Of a DNA stretch of 5,594 bases, positions 1-5,594 are shown one piece after another. Position 1 is the stretch's first letter. Every line of letters begins with the position of its first letter. Below the pieces are notes generated by a model, which saw only the letters and a list, made by a program, of their open reading frames with translations, was not told the DNA's origin and ran no database searches. Where the stretch lies: positions 1 to 5,594 of the forward strand of contig CAMBEY010000201.1 in assembly GCA_945865705.1 (NCBI GenBank), written 5' to 3'. The DNA comes from Candidatus Sulfopaludibacter sp. SbA3. Its GTDB lineage: Bacteria > Acidobacteriota > Terriglobia > 2-12-FULL-54-10. The translations under genes were made by a program, and so were the position numbers.

Positions 1-1701
1 TCCATTGACGATGCCACGCTGGCCCGGCACGGGGCGTTGCCGCTGAATCGCGCGCTGCTGGCCGAGGGTATTCGCCGCATCGCCGTCGCCGCGCCAAAAT
101 TGATCGCCCTCGATATTCTGCTGGTCGATAAGGGACCGGAGGAGGACGATACCGCGCTGGAAGCTGCTTTGAACGATGCGCGAGTTCCGATTGTCCTCTC
201 CAGCGCTTTGGAAGCGGGCACCGGCTCGGGATGGCTGCGTCCGCTCCCGCGCTTTGCGCCTCGCGGACGAAAGACGGGCCACGTACATGCAGATCCGGAT
301 GGCGATGGCGTGAGCCGTCAAGTGCTGCTCTCCAAGTATTCCGGCCGCGAGCGCTTCTGGGCTTTTGCTCTTGAGGCACTCATTGCCGTCACCCCATCCG
401 GTGATACTAGCGAGGGACAGGCGCGACTCACGGAGACAACGAAGGCGTTGGAGCTATCCGGCATGGGCGCCACGCGCGTCATCCCCGCGGCGCCAGCATC
501 CAACGACACCACGCAGCGCACGCTGTGGATCAACTACGCCGGCCCGGACGGAACGTTTCCGCGCGTGAGCTTCGCTAAGTTGTTGGATGATCCGGCGACG
601 GCGACTGCGCTCGGCGGCAAGATCGTCCTGCTGGGCGTAACCGCGCAGGGGACCGGCGACCGCCTGTTCACGCCGTACTTCTCCGCGTCGGGAATGCCGG
701 GCATCGAGATACACGCCAACATTCTGCACACACTGCTCTCGCAAAACTTTCTCGCGCCCGTCGGCGATGCGGTCGTGGCGCTGGTCATGTTGCTGATCGC
801 CGCGCTCACGCTGCTCGCTCTGGCGCGCACGCACGGCGCGGCGCAGTGGGTCGCGCTGCTGACGATCGGCGCGGCAGTAGTGATCGTTCCTTATGTGTTA
901 TTTTTGGCCGGGCAGATTTGGCCCGCCTTCAGTTTGCTGTTGTGTTTTGGCGTTTCAATTATGGCGGGAGAGGCATACGAGTTGCTCATCGGGCGGCGGC
1001 GCTATCTCGACTCCGAGAACAAGCGGCGGATGGCGCGCCAGCAGTTTGAGATGGCCACGCACGAGATGCGCACGCCGCTGGCGTCCATACAGGCATCGAG
1101 TGAGTTGCTGGCGCGCTACGCACTGGAGCCCAAGCGCCGCGAACAGATGCTGCGCCTGTTGCACGAGGAGTCGCAGCGCCTGGCGCGCCTGGTCGAACGC
1201 TTCTTGAGCGTCGAGCGGCTCTCCGCAGGCGAGTTGGAATTGCGACGCGCGCCGGTCGAGTTGACGCCCCTGCTGACGACGATCAGTGAGCGCATCCGCC
1301 CGCTGGCGGAACGCAAGGGACTGGAATTTCGAGTGACTGCAGGCAACGAAGCACTGACTCTCGAGGCCGACGCTGAGTTACTGGAGTTCGCCGTCTCGAA
1401 TCTGCTGACCAACGCCGTGAAGTACTCGCCGAGCGGCTGCTGGGTGCTGCTGGAATGGCGCAATAACAAGAATGGCGTGGAGATCATCGTCGCTGACAAT
1501 GGACCCGGCATCGCGCAACCGGATCAGCAGCGCTTGTTCGACCGCTTCTTCCGCACGGCGCAGGCAGAGCGCTCCACGACGCCGGGCTTCGGCCTGGGCC
1601 TGGCCATCGCGCGGGAAATCATCACCCACCACGGCGGCACAGTGGAGGTGGAGTCCGCCCCCGGCGCCGGCACATGCTTCACCATTCAGCTTCCAGCCTG
1701 A
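1..1701 (+). CDS. CHASE2-domain sensor histidine kinase (5' end outside window)
   Basis: Transmembrane two-component sensor kinase that would detect an extracytoplasmic signal, autophosphorylate on histidine and pass the phosphate to a response regulator. The frame is open from base 1, so the 566 visible residues lack the true start and presumably the first membrane helix. Residues 1 to about 252 are CHASE2: an I-D-D-A-T-L start, I-A-L-D-I-L-L near residue 35, I-N-Y-A-G-P-D-G-T-F-P at 177-187, G-K-I-V-L-L-G-V-T at 206-214 and M-P-G-I-E-I-H-A-N at 232-240. Three hydrophobic helices follow at about 258-275, 283-302 and 305-323. The kinase core is intact: H-box with phospho-acceptor His354 (T-H-E-M-R-T-P-L), N-box N467-N471, G1 box D499-N-G-P-G503, F-box F-D-R-F-F and G2 box G529-F-G-L-G533. 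The TTG at base 37 falls inside the conserved CHASE2 start and is not a plausible initiation site. No response regulator lies downstream on this strand; the next gene converges. The domain order is usual for CHASE2 kinases. The family call is secure; the ligand is unknown. Confidence 0.96.
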   Translation, partial: SIDDATLARHGALPLNRALLAEGIRRIAVAAPKLIALDILLVDKGPEEDDTALEAALNDARVPIVLSSALEAGTGSGWLRPLPRFAPRGRKTGHVHADPDGDGVSRQVLLSKYSGRERFWAFALEALIAVTPSGDTSEGQARLTETTKALELSGMGATRVIPAAPASNDTTQRTLWINYAGPDGTFPRVSFAKLLDDPATATALGGKIVLLGVTAQGTGDRLFTPYFSASGMPGIEIHANILHTLLSQNFLAPVGDAVVALVMLLIAALTLLALARTHGAAQWVALLTIGAAVVIVPYVLFLAGQIWPAFSLLLCFGVSIMAGEAYELLIGRRRYLDSENKRRMARQQFEMATHEMRTPLASIQASSELLARYALEPKRREQMLRLLHEESQRLARLVERFLSVERLSAGELELRRAPVELTPLLTTISERIRPLAERKGLEFRVTAGNEALTLEADAELLEFAVSNLLTNAVKYSPSGCWVLLEWRNNKNGVEIIVADNGPGIAQPDQQRLFDRFFRTAQAERSTTPGFGLGLAIAREIITHHGGTVEVESAPGAGTCFTIQLPA

Positions 1702-1810
1702 GTAACCAGACCACGTTTAGGGATGGGGTAACGGAGCCGCGAAAGTGTGTGCTTTGGTTGGGGCCGACGACCTGGACGACTGGGTGGGTTGCCAATCGGT
1801 GGTGGCGGAG

Positions 1811-2350
1811 TTAGTTGGGCAGCAGTTTCAGCTGCGCCTCGGCAAGCGCCTTGCTGAGTGAAGCTTCAGCGAGGGCCTCGGTGATCTCGCTGACCACGGC
1901 CAGCTCGCTGATGAGGAGGTGGCGGGCGCGCTCCAGCATCTTGCGCTCGCGGAAGGAGAGCTCCTTCGCGCGGTTGATCAGCAGCAAGCACTTGAGGACC
2001 TCGGCCACGCGGAATAGGCAGCCGCTGCGCATCTTGTCAGTGTTCTCCTTGAAGCGGCACTTCCAGTCCGGCGCGGGCTGACAGTCGCCGGCGGAGAGAT
2101 AGCGAAGTACCTGGTTCACATCCTGGCGGCGGACCACACGGCGCAGGCCAACGCTGCCAGCATTGGTGAAGGGTACCATCACACGCAAGCTGCTCGAGTA
2201 GATGCGCAGCAAGTAGGCTTGCGGGGCGGTTTCCAGCGCGTGGCCGACGAGCGCTACAGCAGCGGCGGCGGGAGGCATATTGTGGATTTGCTCGACAATT
2301 CCCACGCCATGCGTGGGGTATACGACCTTCTCGCCGATACGGAAGTTCAT
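1811..2350 (-). CDS. carD: CarD/CdnL family RNA polymerase-binding transcription regulator
   Basis: Cytoplasmic 179-residue regulator. In this family the N-terminal Tudor-like domain binds the RNA polymerase beta subunit, and the C-terminal helical domain stabilises open promoter complexes through a Trp at the upstream edge of the transcription bubble. The N-terminal signature is G6-E-K-V-V-Y-P-T-H-G-V-G17, followed by Y46-L-L-R-I and V57-M-V-P-F. The helical domain holds D95-W96-K-C-R-F-K-E-N-T-D-K, with W96 the likely bubble-edge Trp, then an S-F-R-E-R-K-M-L-E-R-A-R helix at about 132-143. The start at 2350 puts the family motif at the N-terminus and has an AGAGG site 8 bases upstream. The frame stays open upstream to 2416, but those 22 extra residues look unrelated to the family. 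Between I22 and Y46 there is an Ala-rich loop about 10 residues longer than I recall for close relatives. The gene converges with the kinase and diverges from ddl. The family is secure; whether it acts as a global CdnL or a more specialised paralog is open. Confidence 0.94.
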   Translation of the reverse strand: MNFRIGEKVVYPTHGVGIVEQIHNMPPAAAAVALVGHALETAPQAYLLRIYSSSLRVMVPFTNAGSVGLRRVVRRQDVNQVLRYLSAGDCQPAPDWKCRFKENTDKMRSGCLFRVAEVLKCLLLINRAKELSFRERKMLERARHLLISELAVVSEITEALAEASLSKALAEAQLKLLPN

Positions 2351-2358
2351 GTGGACTG

Positions 2359-2363
2359 CCTCT
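2359..2363 (-). promoter_or_regulatory. Shine-Dalgarno site deciding the carD start
   Basis: On the minus strand this reads AGAGG, 8 bases before the ATG at 2350. It supports starting CarD at Met-Asn-Phe-Arg rather than at the in-frame upstream ATG at 2416. Confidence 0.7.
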
Positions 2364-2421
2364 GGGTTCTGGGATATCCTGCGGGCCATGCCGTTGCGGC
2401 CAAGTCTGGGAAGCAAAGGCT

Positions 2422-2451
2422 AGACTAACGAACCATATAAGCTACTGTCAA
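2422..2451 (-). promoter_or_regulatory. Putative sigma-70-type promoter for carD
   Basis: Read on the minus strand, a perfect -35 hexamer TTGACA (2451-2446) is followed after 18 bases by TAGTCT (2427-2422). The latter keeps the first, second and last positions of the -10 consensus. Transcription would start near 2415 and give a leader of about 65 bases before the carD ATG. The -10 is weak by Escherichia coli rules, which would suit a promoter helped by an activator such as CarD itself; that idea is inference. Confidence 0.45.
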
Positions 2452-2526
2452 TAGACCGGTACGCACTGGAAAGCCTGCGGGCGCAACGATCACCGTGGCA
2501 GCATTGAAGGGCAGGCACCGTCGGGT

Positions 2527-2556
2527 TTGGACGAAGGAAAACAACTTGTGGATAAT
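2527..2556 (+). promoter_or_regulatory. Putative promoter for ddl
   Basis: A weak -35 TTGGAC (2527-2532) is followed after 18 bases by a good -10 GATAAT (2551-2556, five of six consensus positions). Start of transcription would fall near 2563, about 62 bases before the ddl ATG. The -10 overlaps a perfect DnaA-box 9-mer. No clear Shine-Dalgarno site precedes the ddl ATG: the last dozen bases are A/C-rich. Confidence 0.4.
2547..2555 (-). promoter_or_regulatory. Perfect DnaA-box 9-mer in the ddl upstream region
   Basis: The plus strand reads TGTGGATAA, the complement of the strong DnaA box TTATCCACA. A degenerate copy with two mismatches (CTATCCACC) lies at 2596-2604, between this site and the ddl start. 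The exact 9-mer overlaps the predicted -10 of ddl, so DnaA binding could repress that promoter. One such 9-mer can occur by chance in a window this size with a probability of a few percent, so function is unproven. Confidence 0.3.
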
Positions 2557-2624
2557 GGGAGACTGTGGCAAGGGTTAGTTAGCAACGCTTAGTTCCTATC
2601 CACCATTGACGCACTCAAAACAGC

Positions 2625-3770
2625 ATGGCCAATAAAAAAAGATTGGGCATCCTCTTCGGCGGTCGCTCGGCTGAACACGAGATATCGATTCAGTCGGCGC
2701 GGAACATCATCGCCGCAGCGGACCCGGAAAAATACGAAGTCGTCCCCATCGCCATCACCAAGCAAGGGCGTTGGTGTGTGGGCGCGTTCCCGCCGGAACC
2801 CAATGGACATGGGGCGATTGATTCCATACCCGTTGGCGCCGTGGAAGTCATTCCATCGGCCTGTCCGGATGGCATGGGGCTACTGGTTCCACTTGCCAGC
2901 CAGAACGCAACCACGTTTCCCGGAGCCCTCGACGTGGTCTTCCCGGTTCTGCATGGCACATACGGCGAGGATGGCACGGTGCAGGGATTGCTGGAGCTGG
3001 CGGAGATTCCTTACGTCGGATCGGGAGTGCTCGGCTCGGCGGTGGGGATGGACAAGGTCGTCATGAAGCGCTTGTTCCAACAAGCCAAGCTGCCGGTGGT
3101 TCCCTATGTGGCGACAAGTCGGCGCGATATTCAGGTTCGTCTGGATGAGCTCTGCAAAGAAATTGAAGCGGAGTTTCGTTATCCGGTATTCGTGAAGCCC
3201 GCCAACATGGGCTCGTCGGTGGGTGTGAGCAAAGCGAGCAATCGCGACGAGTTGGTAGATGCGCTACAGCTGGCTGGCGATTTCGATCTGAAAATTCTGG
3301 TGGAGCGCGGCATGGACGCGAGAGAGATCGAATGCTCCGTACTCGGCAATGAAGATCCCATCTCATCCATTCCTGGCGAGATTGTTCCTGGCAATGAGTT
3401 CTACGATTATGCCGCAAAGTATCTCGATGACAACTCGCAATTGCTGATTCCGGCACCACTCAAACCAGCGCAGACGGAGCGGGCGCAAAAACTGGCAGTG
3501 GAGGCTTTCAAGTCCCTGGATTGTGCCGGCATGGCGCGAGTAGACTTCTTCCTCGAGAAAAAGACGGGAAAGTTCTATGTAAATGAAATCAATACCATAC
3601 CCGGATTCACCAGGATCAGCATGTATCCGCAACTGTGGGCGGCGAGCGGGCTATCCTGCTCTAAGCTTATCGATCGGCTGGTGGAGCTGGCCATCAAGCG
3701 GCACCGCGAAAAAGCCCGGACCCGTTATAGCTTGAACCCCCAGCCAAGAACGAATGACTCTTCCCATTGA
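2625..3770 (+). CDS. ddl: D-alanine--D-alanine ligase
   Basis: ATP-grasp enzyme that joins two D-alanines using ATP, giving the dipeptide that MurF adds to the peptidoglycan precursor; cytoplasmic. The 381-residue product is complete and nearer in size to DdlA than to the shorter DdlB. Residues visible, with presumed E. coli DdlB counterparts: G12-G-R-S-A-E17 (Glu15), H110-G-T-Y-G-E-D-G117, G141-M-D-K144 (Lys97), F-V-K191-P-A-N-M-G-S197-S (Lys144, Ser150), R305-V-D307 and E321-I-N323 (Arg255 and the three metal ligands). The omega loop F259-Y-D-Y-A-A-K265-Y266 keeps the Lys-Tyr pair that marks D-Ala-D-Ala rather than the D-Ala-D-lactate (VanA-type) specificity. After the last helix (about 347-361) comes a polar tail of some 20 residues. 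The ATG at 2625 puts the conserved first strand directly at the N-terminus but lacks an obvious Shine-Dalgarno site. No mur or fts gene is adjacent in the window, so this is not visibly part of a division and cell-wall cluster. Confidence 0.98.
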   Translation: MANKKRLGILFGGRSAEHEISIQSARNIIAAADPEKYEVVPIAITKQGRWCVGAFPPEPNGHGAIDSIPVGAVEVIPSACPDGMGLLVPLASQNATTFPGALDVVFPVLHGTYGEDGTVQGLLELAEIPYVGSGVLGSAVGMDKVVMKRLFQQAKLPVVPYVATSRRDIQVRLDELCKEIEAEFRYPVFVKPANMGSSVGVSKASNRDELVDALQLAGDFDLKILVERGMDAREIECSVLGNEDPISSIPGEIVPGNEFYDYAAKYLDDNSQLLIPAPLKPAQTERAQKLAVEAFKSLDCAGMARVDFFLEKKTGKFYVNEINTIPGFTRISMYPQLWAASGLSCSKLIDRLVELAIKRHREKARTRYSLNPQPRTNDSSH

Positions 3771-3839
3771 CAGCAATGTGGCTCAATTTAGTCCTATACT
3801 TACTAGGGCTACATCCTGAACAAATGGCGCATAATCCCA

Positions 3840-3868
3840 TTGACACTCACATTAGATGTAGCGATACT
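3840..3868 (+). promoter_or_regulatory. Putative strong promoter for the secreted-protein gene
   Basis: TTGACA (3840-3845) is followed, after the ideal spacing of 17 bases, by GATACT (3863-3868), which matches four of six -10 consensus positions. Predicted start is near 3875, leaving an untranslated leader of about 150 bases before the ATG at 4026. The leader contains the 8-bp hairpin at 3961-3989. A second, poorer element (a TATACA hexamer at 3931-3936 preceded by TGA, with no good -35) lies nearer the gene. Confidence 0.5.
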
Positions 3869-3960
3869 TCATTTAGATTAGAGACAAGTGCGGCCTTCCC
3901 CGGCGTCCCACTACAATTAGTTCGTTTTGATATACATGGCGACTAGGGATCGAAAAGAGA

Positions 3961-3989
3961 TTGCCTGAAAATGAATCTGAGTCAGGCAA
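3961..3989 (+). other. Perfect 8-bp stem-loop in the leader upstream of the secreted-protein gene
   Basis: TTGCCTGA (3961-3968) pairs exactly with TCAGGCAA (3982-3989) across a 13-base loop. There is no U-run after it, so it is not a normal intrinsic terminator. It lies 36 bases before the ATG and 21 bases before the Shine-Dalgarno site, so in RNA it could act as a stability or translation-control element. As DNA, the dyad could equally be an operator. Neither role is shown by the sequence. Confidence 0.45.
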
Positions 3990-4010
3990 CTTTGATCTGA
4001 AACGCCATCT

Positions 4011-4016
4011 GAGGAG
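4011..4016 (+). promoter_or_regulatory. Shine-Dalgarno site of the secreted-protein gene
   Basis: GAGGAG ends 9 bases before the ATG at 4026. An in-frame TAA at 4017-4019 closes the frame immediately upstream, so no longer N-terminus is possible and the start is well fixed. Confidence 0.8.
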
Positions 4017-4025
4017 TAACCGTCG

Positions 4026-5594
4026 ATGAAAACTCGTGTGAATAAACGCAGACGTGCGGCAGTGGCGATTTCTCTTGCCCTCTATTTGATGGCACTTGTG
4101 CTTCCAGGATGGCGCGCCGACCTACACGCCATTGACTTAAATTCTCTTCCTAATTGCGCCCAGCCCAACTCACTCCAACTGACCGCCCGCATCGGCGACG
4201 CACCGAGTACGCACTCGCTTTTCATCGGGAACAGCTCGGTTCCGGGCTGTAGCATTGATGTTCCTGAACCCTTTACGGCAACCTTTGCAGACTTGAATGG
4301 CGGCAATAACTGGCTCAGCGTTACTCCATCCACGGGGACATTCCAGCAAGGGCAGCGCAATTTCCTTCGCGTCACATTCACGCCTGCTTTGCTTCCCGGA
4401 GTTGGCACCTATCAAGGATTTGTGAACATCCGCATTCCATCCGTTGTTGGGATACTTTCCATCCCGGTCAATGCCTCGCTGTCGGCCCCCAGCCCCCGCC
4501 TATCGTTAAGTTGGTCTTCCATCGTGTTTCAGACCGTCGAGCGCACGGGAATTCCGCCAGGGCAGCCCATTTCCATTTTCAATTCAGGCACTGGAACGCT
4601 CGATTGGACGGTGAATGCGGCTTCGATACCCGCATGGCTGAATATCACGCCACGCAGTGGCTCATTGTCTGCCAGCAATACATCGGGCACGGAGATTACC
4701 GTGGCCCCAAATACCGCTGCGCTTGACAACGGTGTTTATTCGGCACTGATTCCTTTCCGTTCATCCACGGCCAGAAACTCCCCGCAATATCTTTCGGTAA
4801 CCTACCATGTGGTGCGTCCTACGGCCGGAGCGGTTCCCCGAATCACCGCTTACGGCATGACCTTCACGGCTCCAGTGGGCAGCACCAACAATTTGCAGAA
4901 ATCGTTCGCCCTCAGCAACACGGGAGGTGGATCGCTCACTACGCAGTTCACCACCACCACCACCATCGGAAATTGGGTCAACGTATCGCCAACCAACGTT
5001 GTTTCCACCAGCGCAGCGCCGACCACCATTCAGGTAACTGTGAATCCGACCGGATTGCGGGCGGGTGCTTATCGCGGCACGATTACCGCGAGCTTTCCGG
5101 GTAGATCTCCTCAGACGGTTGACGTCGCGTTGATCATTACCGAATTGGTCCCCACCGGTTACGAGCCGCCACCACCCTGCAATCCCAATTCCACATTCTG
5201 CAAGCGCGGGTCAGCCGTGACCGACGAGCAAGCTGGCGGCGCGTCCCTGACAGGATGCACGCCTGTCCGGATGTCCGTCATCGGCAGCACCGTAGGCACC
5301 GGCTCAAACTCCCCCGTTTCCTTCCCGCAGGCGCTCCTGGCGCAATTGGTGGATAGCTGCGGGGATCCCGTAACAAATGGGACCGTGGTAGCCACCGCCG
5401 GGGGCGTTTCCATTCCAATGGCGAATGCCGGAGGCGGCTTCTACAACGGCACATGGACTCCGCAACAAGCCGCTGCAACCGTGAACATCACGTTTGCCGG
5501 CTTCCACCCGAATTTCAGTTCCGTGCAGCAGATATTTGCGGTGTCGTCCATAACCGCTTCCGGCGGAACCGTCCTGCCCGTGCTGTTCAACGAT
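4026..5594 (+). CDS. Secreted BACON/Ig-like repeat protein (3' end outside window)
   Basis: The frame runs 523 codons with no stop to the window edge. An export signal is clear: basic K-x-R-x-x-K-R-R-R at residues 2-10, a hydrophobic core at 11-28 and a probable cleavage near A35. Three divergent beta-sandwich repeats follow at about 50-153, 157-263 and 271-372. Each has a W-L/V-x-V/I-T/S-P core (W96, W204, W317), then a V-x-V/F-x-P strand and a G-x-Y-x-G/A edge strand, a pattern I associate with BACON-like domains. Residues 374-430 form a Pro- and Cys-containing linker (E-P-P-P-P-C). Residues about 430-482 look like an Ig-fold domain with D-S-C445-G-D-P-V-T-N-G-T and F-Y-N-G-T-W-T-P. That domain recalls large secreted Solibacter-type proteins that often end in a TIGR03437 domain, so the missing part may carry one. 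No catalytic motif is seen; adhesion or carbohydrate binding is only a guess. It has its own promoter and Shine-Dalgarno site. The reading frame and export are well supported, the function is not. Confidence 0.86.
   Translation, partial: MKTRVNKRRRAAVAISLALYLMALVLPGWRADLHAIDLNSLPNCAQPNSLQLTARIGDAPSTHSLFIGNSSVPGCSIDVPEPFTATFADLNGGNNWLSVTPSTGTFQQGQRNFLRVTFTPALLPGVGTYQGFVNIRIPSVVGILSIPVNASLSAPSPRLSLSWSSIVFQTVERTGIPPGQPISIFNSGTGTLDWTVNAASIPAWLNITPRSGSLSASNTSGTEITVAPNTAALDNGVYSALIPFRSSTARNSPQYLSVTYHVVRPTAGAVPRITAYGMTFTAPVGSTNNLQKSFALSNTGGGSLTTQFTTTTTIGNWVNVSPTNVVSTSAAPTTIQVTVNPTGLRAGAYRGTITASFPGRSPQTVDVALIITELVPTGYEPPPPCNPNSTFCKRGSAVTDEQAGGASLTGCTPVRMSVIGSTVGTGSNSPVSFPQALLAQLVDSCGDPVTNGTVVATAGGVSIPMANAGGGFYNGTWTPQQAAATVNITFAGFHPNFSSVQQIFAVSSITASGGTVLPVLFND
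4173..5141 (+). repeat. Three diverged protein-level repeats of about 100-110 residues
   Basis: Three tandem units at 4173-4484, 4494-4814 and 4836-5141 encode the W-L/V-x-V/I-T/S-P domains of the secreted protein. Their core Trp codons are at 4311, 4635 and 4974, so the period is 108 then 113 residues. Similarity is visible only in protein and has been lost in DNA, so this is old domain duplication, not a recent tandem repeat. Confidence 0.7.
4950..4964 (+). repeat. (ACC)5 trinucleotide tract inside the secreted-protein gene
   Basis: Five ACC codons in a row encode Thr309-313 just before the core Trp of the third repeat. Slippage would change the length by whole threonines without breaking the frame. 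Confidence 0.6.

Noticed and set aside
37..39. TTG as the start of the histidine kinase
   Set aside because: The frame is open to base 1 and the residues before the TTG (I-D-D-A-T-L) belong to the conserved CHASE2 start, so the gene simply begins outside the window.
454..834. Long minus-strand reading frames under the kinase gene
   Set aside because: They lie opposite a well-supported gene in GC-rich DNA, encode Arg- and Ala-rich sequence without recognisable domains, and lack convincing ribosome sites.
1702..1810. Bidirectional terminator between the convergent kinase and carD genes
   Set aside because: I found no stem longer than about four pairs and no T-run in either direction.
2351..2416. 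N-terminal extension of CarD by 22 residues from an upstream ATG
   Set aside because: The extra residues do not resemble the family, the predicted transcription start lies at about this point, and the ATG at 2350 has a properly spaced AGAGG site.
2473..2516. Inverted repeat GCCTGC / GCAGGC in the carD-ddl gap
   Set aside because: Arms are only six bases with a 32-base spacer and no extension on either side, which is expected by chance.
3061..3459. Minus-strand reading frame under ddl
   Set aside because: It is a shadow of the ddl coding frame; the translation is of odd composition and matches no family I recognise.
2625..3770. VanA-type D-Ala-D-lactate ligase, i.e. a glycopeptide-resistance gene
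   Set aside because: The omega loop keeps the Lys265-Tyr266 pair typical of housekeeping D-Ala-D-Ala ligases, and no vanH- or vanX-like genes are adjacent.
3791..3809. Small stem-loop after ddl as a terminator (GTCCTA pairing with TAGGGC)
   Set aside because: Only six pairs, one of them G-U, and no T-run follows; too weak to call.
4082..4415. Two minus-strand reading frames opposite the secreted-protein gene
   Set aside because: The plus-strand frame has a signal peptide, strong Shine-Dalgarno site and repeat structure; the opposite frames have none of these.

Overview
The window most resembles an acidobacterium of the Solibacter/Bryobacter kind. This is inferred from two things: the carD product matches the wording I know from acidobacterial CarD proteins (a D-W-K-x-R-F-K-E-N core followed by a long charged helix), and the last gene encodes a secreted protein built from BACON/Ig-like repeats of a style abundant in that phylum. 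No rRNA or tRNA is present to confirm it.

Layout. (1) 1-1701, + strand: the 3' part of a membrane histidine kinase with an extracytoplasmic CHASE2 sensor, three membrane helices and a complete HisKA/HATPase core. Its N-terminus lies outside the window. (2) 1702-1810: a short convergent gap with no convincing terminator. (3) 1811-2350, - strand: a CarD/CdnL-type RNA polymerase-binding regulator with an unusually long Ala-rich loop. (4) 2351-2624: a divergent intergenic region with a promoter-like element for each direction; the rightward one overlaps a perfect DnaA-box 9-mer. (5) 2625-3770, + strand: a complete D-alanine--D-alanine ligase with all expected catalytic residues. (6) 3771-4025: a visibly AT-richer intergenic region with a near-consensus promoter, a long predicted leader, an 8-bp hairpin and a strong Shine-Dalgarno site. 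(7) 4026 to the window end, + strand: an open reading frame of 523 codons without a stop, encoding an exported protein with three divergent beta-sandwich repeats and an Ig-like domain, cut off by the window edge.

The four genes do not form an evident operon: the first two converge, the middle two diverge, and ddl and the secreted-protein gene are separated by about 255 bases with a separate promoter. They cover signal sensing, transcription initiation, peptidoglycan precursor synthesis and an extracellular protein. I see no mobile element, CRISPR array, RNA gene or clearly new system. The points most worth checking are the loop insertion in CarD, the DnaA box in the ddl promoter, the leader hairpin, and the identity of the truncated secreted protein.
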